This document shows positions 6,430 through 8,556 of a stretch of DNA of 8,556 nt, piece after piece. Positions within the stretch are counted from its first letter, which is position 1; each line of letters starts with the position of its first letter. Position numbers and translations under genes: made by a program. The DNA is from Burkholderiales bacterium (GTDB taxonomy: Bacteria; Pseudomonadota; Gammaproteobacteria; Burkholderiales; Casimicrobiaceae). Under the pieces are notes generated by a model that worked only from the letters and a program-made list of their open reading frames with translations, made no database searches and was not told where the DNA came from. The stretch is from NCBI GenBank assembly GCA_031277445.1, contig JAITMH010000195.1, positions 1 to 8,556 on the forward strand, given 5' to 3'.

Positions 6430-6541
6430 TTTTAACCACGAAAGGCACGAAAGGAACGAAAGATACGAAAGTTTTATAGCGTCAAATGTGTCTTTAAAAG
6501 AGTTTTTTTCGTGGTTTTCGTGTTTTTCGTGGGTCATAAAA
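6430..6541. repeat. CACGAAAGG nonamer inverted-repeat element
   Basis: Four 9-bp units of the form NACGAAAGN (6437-6445, 6446-6454, 6455-6463, 6464-6472) face three inverted units (6505-6513, 6514-6522, 6523-6531) reading TTTTTCGTG or GTTTTCGTG. The outer ends are TTTTAACC and a diverged complement, and the 32-nt loop is AT-rich. It fills most of the 159-bp yadH-ibaG gap and has no plausible gene. Confidence 0.75.
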
Positions 6542-6545
6542 AATT

Positions 6546-6551
6546 AAGGAG
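6546..6551 (+). promoter_or_regulatory. Ribosome binding site of ibaG
   Basis: AAGGAG lies 6 nt before ATG 6558 and fixes that start over the in-frame TTG at 6552. It sits immediately downstream of the nonamer element, so the repeat ends just short of the gene's translation signal. Confidence 0.85.
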
Positions 6552-6557
6552 TTGGCA

Positions 6558-6833
6558 ATGGCGGTAACACCGGAATCTGTTCGTGAATCAATTGTGGCGG
6601 GGATGGAATGCGACGACGTGCAAGTGCGCGGTGATGGTCGGCATTTTGAAGCGTTGATTGTGGCAGCGGCGTTCGAGGGTTTGTCGCGTGTCAAGCGACA
6701 TCAGTTGGTGTATAAAACGCTTGGCAGCCGGATGGACGAGGAAGTTCATGCGTTGTCGATGACGACGCTGACGCCTGCCGAATGGGCGTATCAGGTATCA
6801 GTGATCAGAGGTCAGGAATCAGAAAAAAACTAA
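6558..6833 (+). CDS. ibaG: IbaG/BolA-family protein with a repeat-encoded C-terminal tail
   Basis: BolA-like proteins bind monothiol glutaredoxins and Fe-S clusters; IbaG is linked to acid response and envelope homeostasis. The 91-residue product has the family core: GDGRHFEALIV (25-35), FEGLSRVKRHQLVY (39-52) and EVHALSMTTLTPAEW (62-76), with the conserved His64 expected to take part in cluster or glutaredoxin binding. E. coli IbaG ends shortly after the EWAR motif. Here, after EWA (77), the last 14 residues (78-91) are encoded mainly by five tandem heptamers of the form NNRTCAG (6788-6822), then an A-run and TAA. The family call is secure, but the natural C-terminus was probably replaced or extended by repeat DNA. 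The gene usually precedes murA, as it does here. Confidence 0.9.
   Translation: MAVTPESVRESIVAGMECDDVQVRGDGRHFEALIVAAAFEGLSRVKRHQLVYKTLGSRMDEEVHALSMTTLTPAEWAYQVSVIRGQESEKN
6788..6822. repeat. NNRTCAG heptamer array inside the 3' end of ibaG
   Basis: Five consecutive 7-bp units: GTATCAG twice (6788-6801), TGATCAG (6802-6808), AGGTCAG (6809-6815) and GAATCAG (6816-6822). The fourth unit is identical to the unit repeated after murA. The array begins at the last base of the Ala77 codon. Confidence 0.75.
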
Positions 6834-6906
6834 CCGCAAAGAACGCAAAGAACACAAAGAATTTTTTCGTGACCTGCGTGTTTTTTTATGCGTTCTTTTG
6901 GGTTAA
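6832..6906. repeat. CGCAAAGAA nonamer array with diverged inverted partner
   Basis: Three 9-bp units, CGCAAAGAA at 6835-6843 and 6844-6852 and CACAAAGAA at 6853-6861, face a diverged inverted copy at 6878-6904 (GTG, T-run, ATGCGTTCTTTTGGGTT). The outer end reads AACC on the left and GGTT on the right, as in the element at 6430-6541. It occupies most of the 111-bp ibaG-murA gap. Confidence 0.65.
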
Positions 6907-6935
6907 AACGAAAATTGATGCAGTTCACTGGGTAA

Positions 6936-8195
<1,260 letters not shown>

Positions 8196-8258
8196 GTGTC
8201 GGAGGGCAGGGGTCGGAGGTCAGAGGTCAGAGGTCAGAGGTCAGAGGTCAGAGGTCAG
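8196..8258. repeat. AGGTCAG heptamer tandem array directly after murA
   Basis: Six perfect AGGTCAG units fill 8217-8258. Three degenerate units precede them in the same register (GTGTCGG 8196-8202, AGGGCAG 8203-8209, GGGTCGG 8210-8216), so the array starts at the base after the murA stop. Nine units in all, with no spacers. Perfect short units of this kind may vary in copy number by slippage. Confidence 0.85.
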
Positions 8259-8270
8259 AAAGGCGTCTCA

Positions 8271-8286
8271 CGCGAAGGCGCGAAGA
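8271..8286. repeat. CGCGAAGG octamer repeat, short copy
   Basis: CGCGAAGG (8271-8278) and CGCGAAGA (8279-8286) follow TCTCA, matching the left arm of the 4377-4579 element with one octamer fewer. No inverted partner is visible before the transposase. Confidence 0.7.
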
Positions 8287-8298
8287 ATAAAAGAAAGG

Positions 8299-8328
8299 CG
8301 TCATTGCGAGCGCAGCGAAGCAATCCAG
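8299..8328. repeat. CATTGCGAGCG...GCAATCC module, copy 2
   Basis: This is the reverse complement of the segment at 4591-4626, allowing for a small length difference. It has a terminal dyad, ATTGC (8303-8307) with GCAAT (8320-8324). It lies close to CGCGAAGG octamers, as the first copy does. Confidence 0.65.
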
Positions 8329-8399
8329 AAAAGAGTTAGTCGCCCCTGAACAATTCGATTTTCCCTATGAAACGAGAGGCATTTTAGCCGTAAAAAGTG

Positions 8400-8414
8400 T
8401 TGCACAATGTGCAA
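8400..8414. repeat. TTGCAC / GTGCAA palindrome upstream of the transposase
   Basis: TTGCACAATGTGCAA is a perfect 6-bp dyad with a 3-nt centre, 50 bases before the transposase start. It could be an operator or a subterminal transposase-binding site in the left end of the insertion sequence. The function is a guess. Confidence 0.4.
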
Positions 8415-8464
8415 GAAACGGGCAAATTACCCCTCGGAATCCTGCAAATTTTGACGAGGTTGAA

Positions 8465-8556
8465 ATGCCCCCTAAAGCGCTTGTGAGAGAGAAAGACTTC
8501 TTCCAACACCCTCTTCGGGAACTCATCGACCTGAAGCATCCGCTGGTGAGTTTGTC
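8465..8556 (+). CDS. Probable IS5-like transposase, N-terminal part (partial)
   Basis: Thirty codons are present before the window ends. The segment FFQHPLRELIDLKHPLVSL resembles the N-terminus of IS5-group DDE transposases, which often have an (L)xxIIDLxHPLVxLA pattern before the DUF772-type domain. GAGG at 8456-8459 lies 5 nt before ATG 8465. The left end of the element should lie between the repeat module ending at 8328 and the start codon; GCCCCTGAACAATTC near 8342-8356 is a possible terminal inverted repeat, but the right end needed to test this is not in the window. The DDE residues are also outside, so the family call is moderate. Confidence 0.65.
   Translation, partial: MPPKALVREKDFFQHPLRELIDLKHPLVSL

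Noticed and set aside
6350..6547. 65-codon + strand open frame overlapping the yadH end and the nonamer element
   Set aside because: Its product is a reading of the repeat units (recurring HER, NER and FSW patterns), out of frame with yadH.
8196..8258. CRISPR array
   Set aside because: Units of 7 bp are directly adjacent without spacers, and no cas genes are present; the same applies to the other short arrays.

Overview
The window is a chromosomal cell-envelope locus from a Gram-negative bacterium, most likely a betaproteobacterium. The gene order is mlaF-mlaE-mlaD-mlaA-mlaC-mlaB, then a YadG/YadH-type ABC transporter, then an IbaG/BolA-family gene and murA. From memory, mlaA inside the mla operon and this run into yadGH, bolA and murA is the usual betaproteobacterial arrangement, often followed by hisG. 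All nine genes lie on the + strand. I cannot name the genus.

Layout. Positions 2-64 hold the last codons of an IS110-type transposase. Positions 65-484 are non-coding: a cluster of short hairpin and palindromic repeats (about 111-298), a 23-bp imperfect direct repeat (350-395) and a plausible sigma70-type promoter (428-456). The six mla genes (485-4354) are tightly packed; four of the five junctions overlap by 4-8 bases. A 308-bp repeat block (4355-4662) separates mlaB from yadG. yadG and yadH overlap by 4 bases. Short-period repeat blocks then fill the yadH-ibaG gap, the ibaG-murA gap and the region after murA. At the right edge a second transposase, probably IS5-like, starts at 8465 and runs off the window.

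How the genes work together. MlaF, E, D and B form the inner-membrane MCE transporter. MlaC is the periplasmic lipid carrier and MlaA the outer-membrane lipoprotein, so the complete phospholipid asymmetry pathway is encoded in one operon. YadGH is a separate ABC-2-type exporter of unknown substrate. IbaG is a small BolA-like protein, and MurA catalyses the first committed step of peptidoglycan synthesis.

The genes are ordinary; the unusual part is the repeats. Tandem arrays with periods of 7, 8 and 9 bp occur here, the 8- and 9-bp ones often with an inverted partner. They occupy every intergenic gap over 100 bp in the block. Heptamer arrays sit at the 3' ends of genes: one is translated as the C-terminal tail of IbaG, one begins on the base after the murA stop codon, and a minimal two-unit version covers the mlaB stop. 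At ibaG and murA the heptamers are followed 12 bases later by a nonamer or octamer array. I see no convincing undescribed protein system; this repeat architecture is the best candidate for something new.
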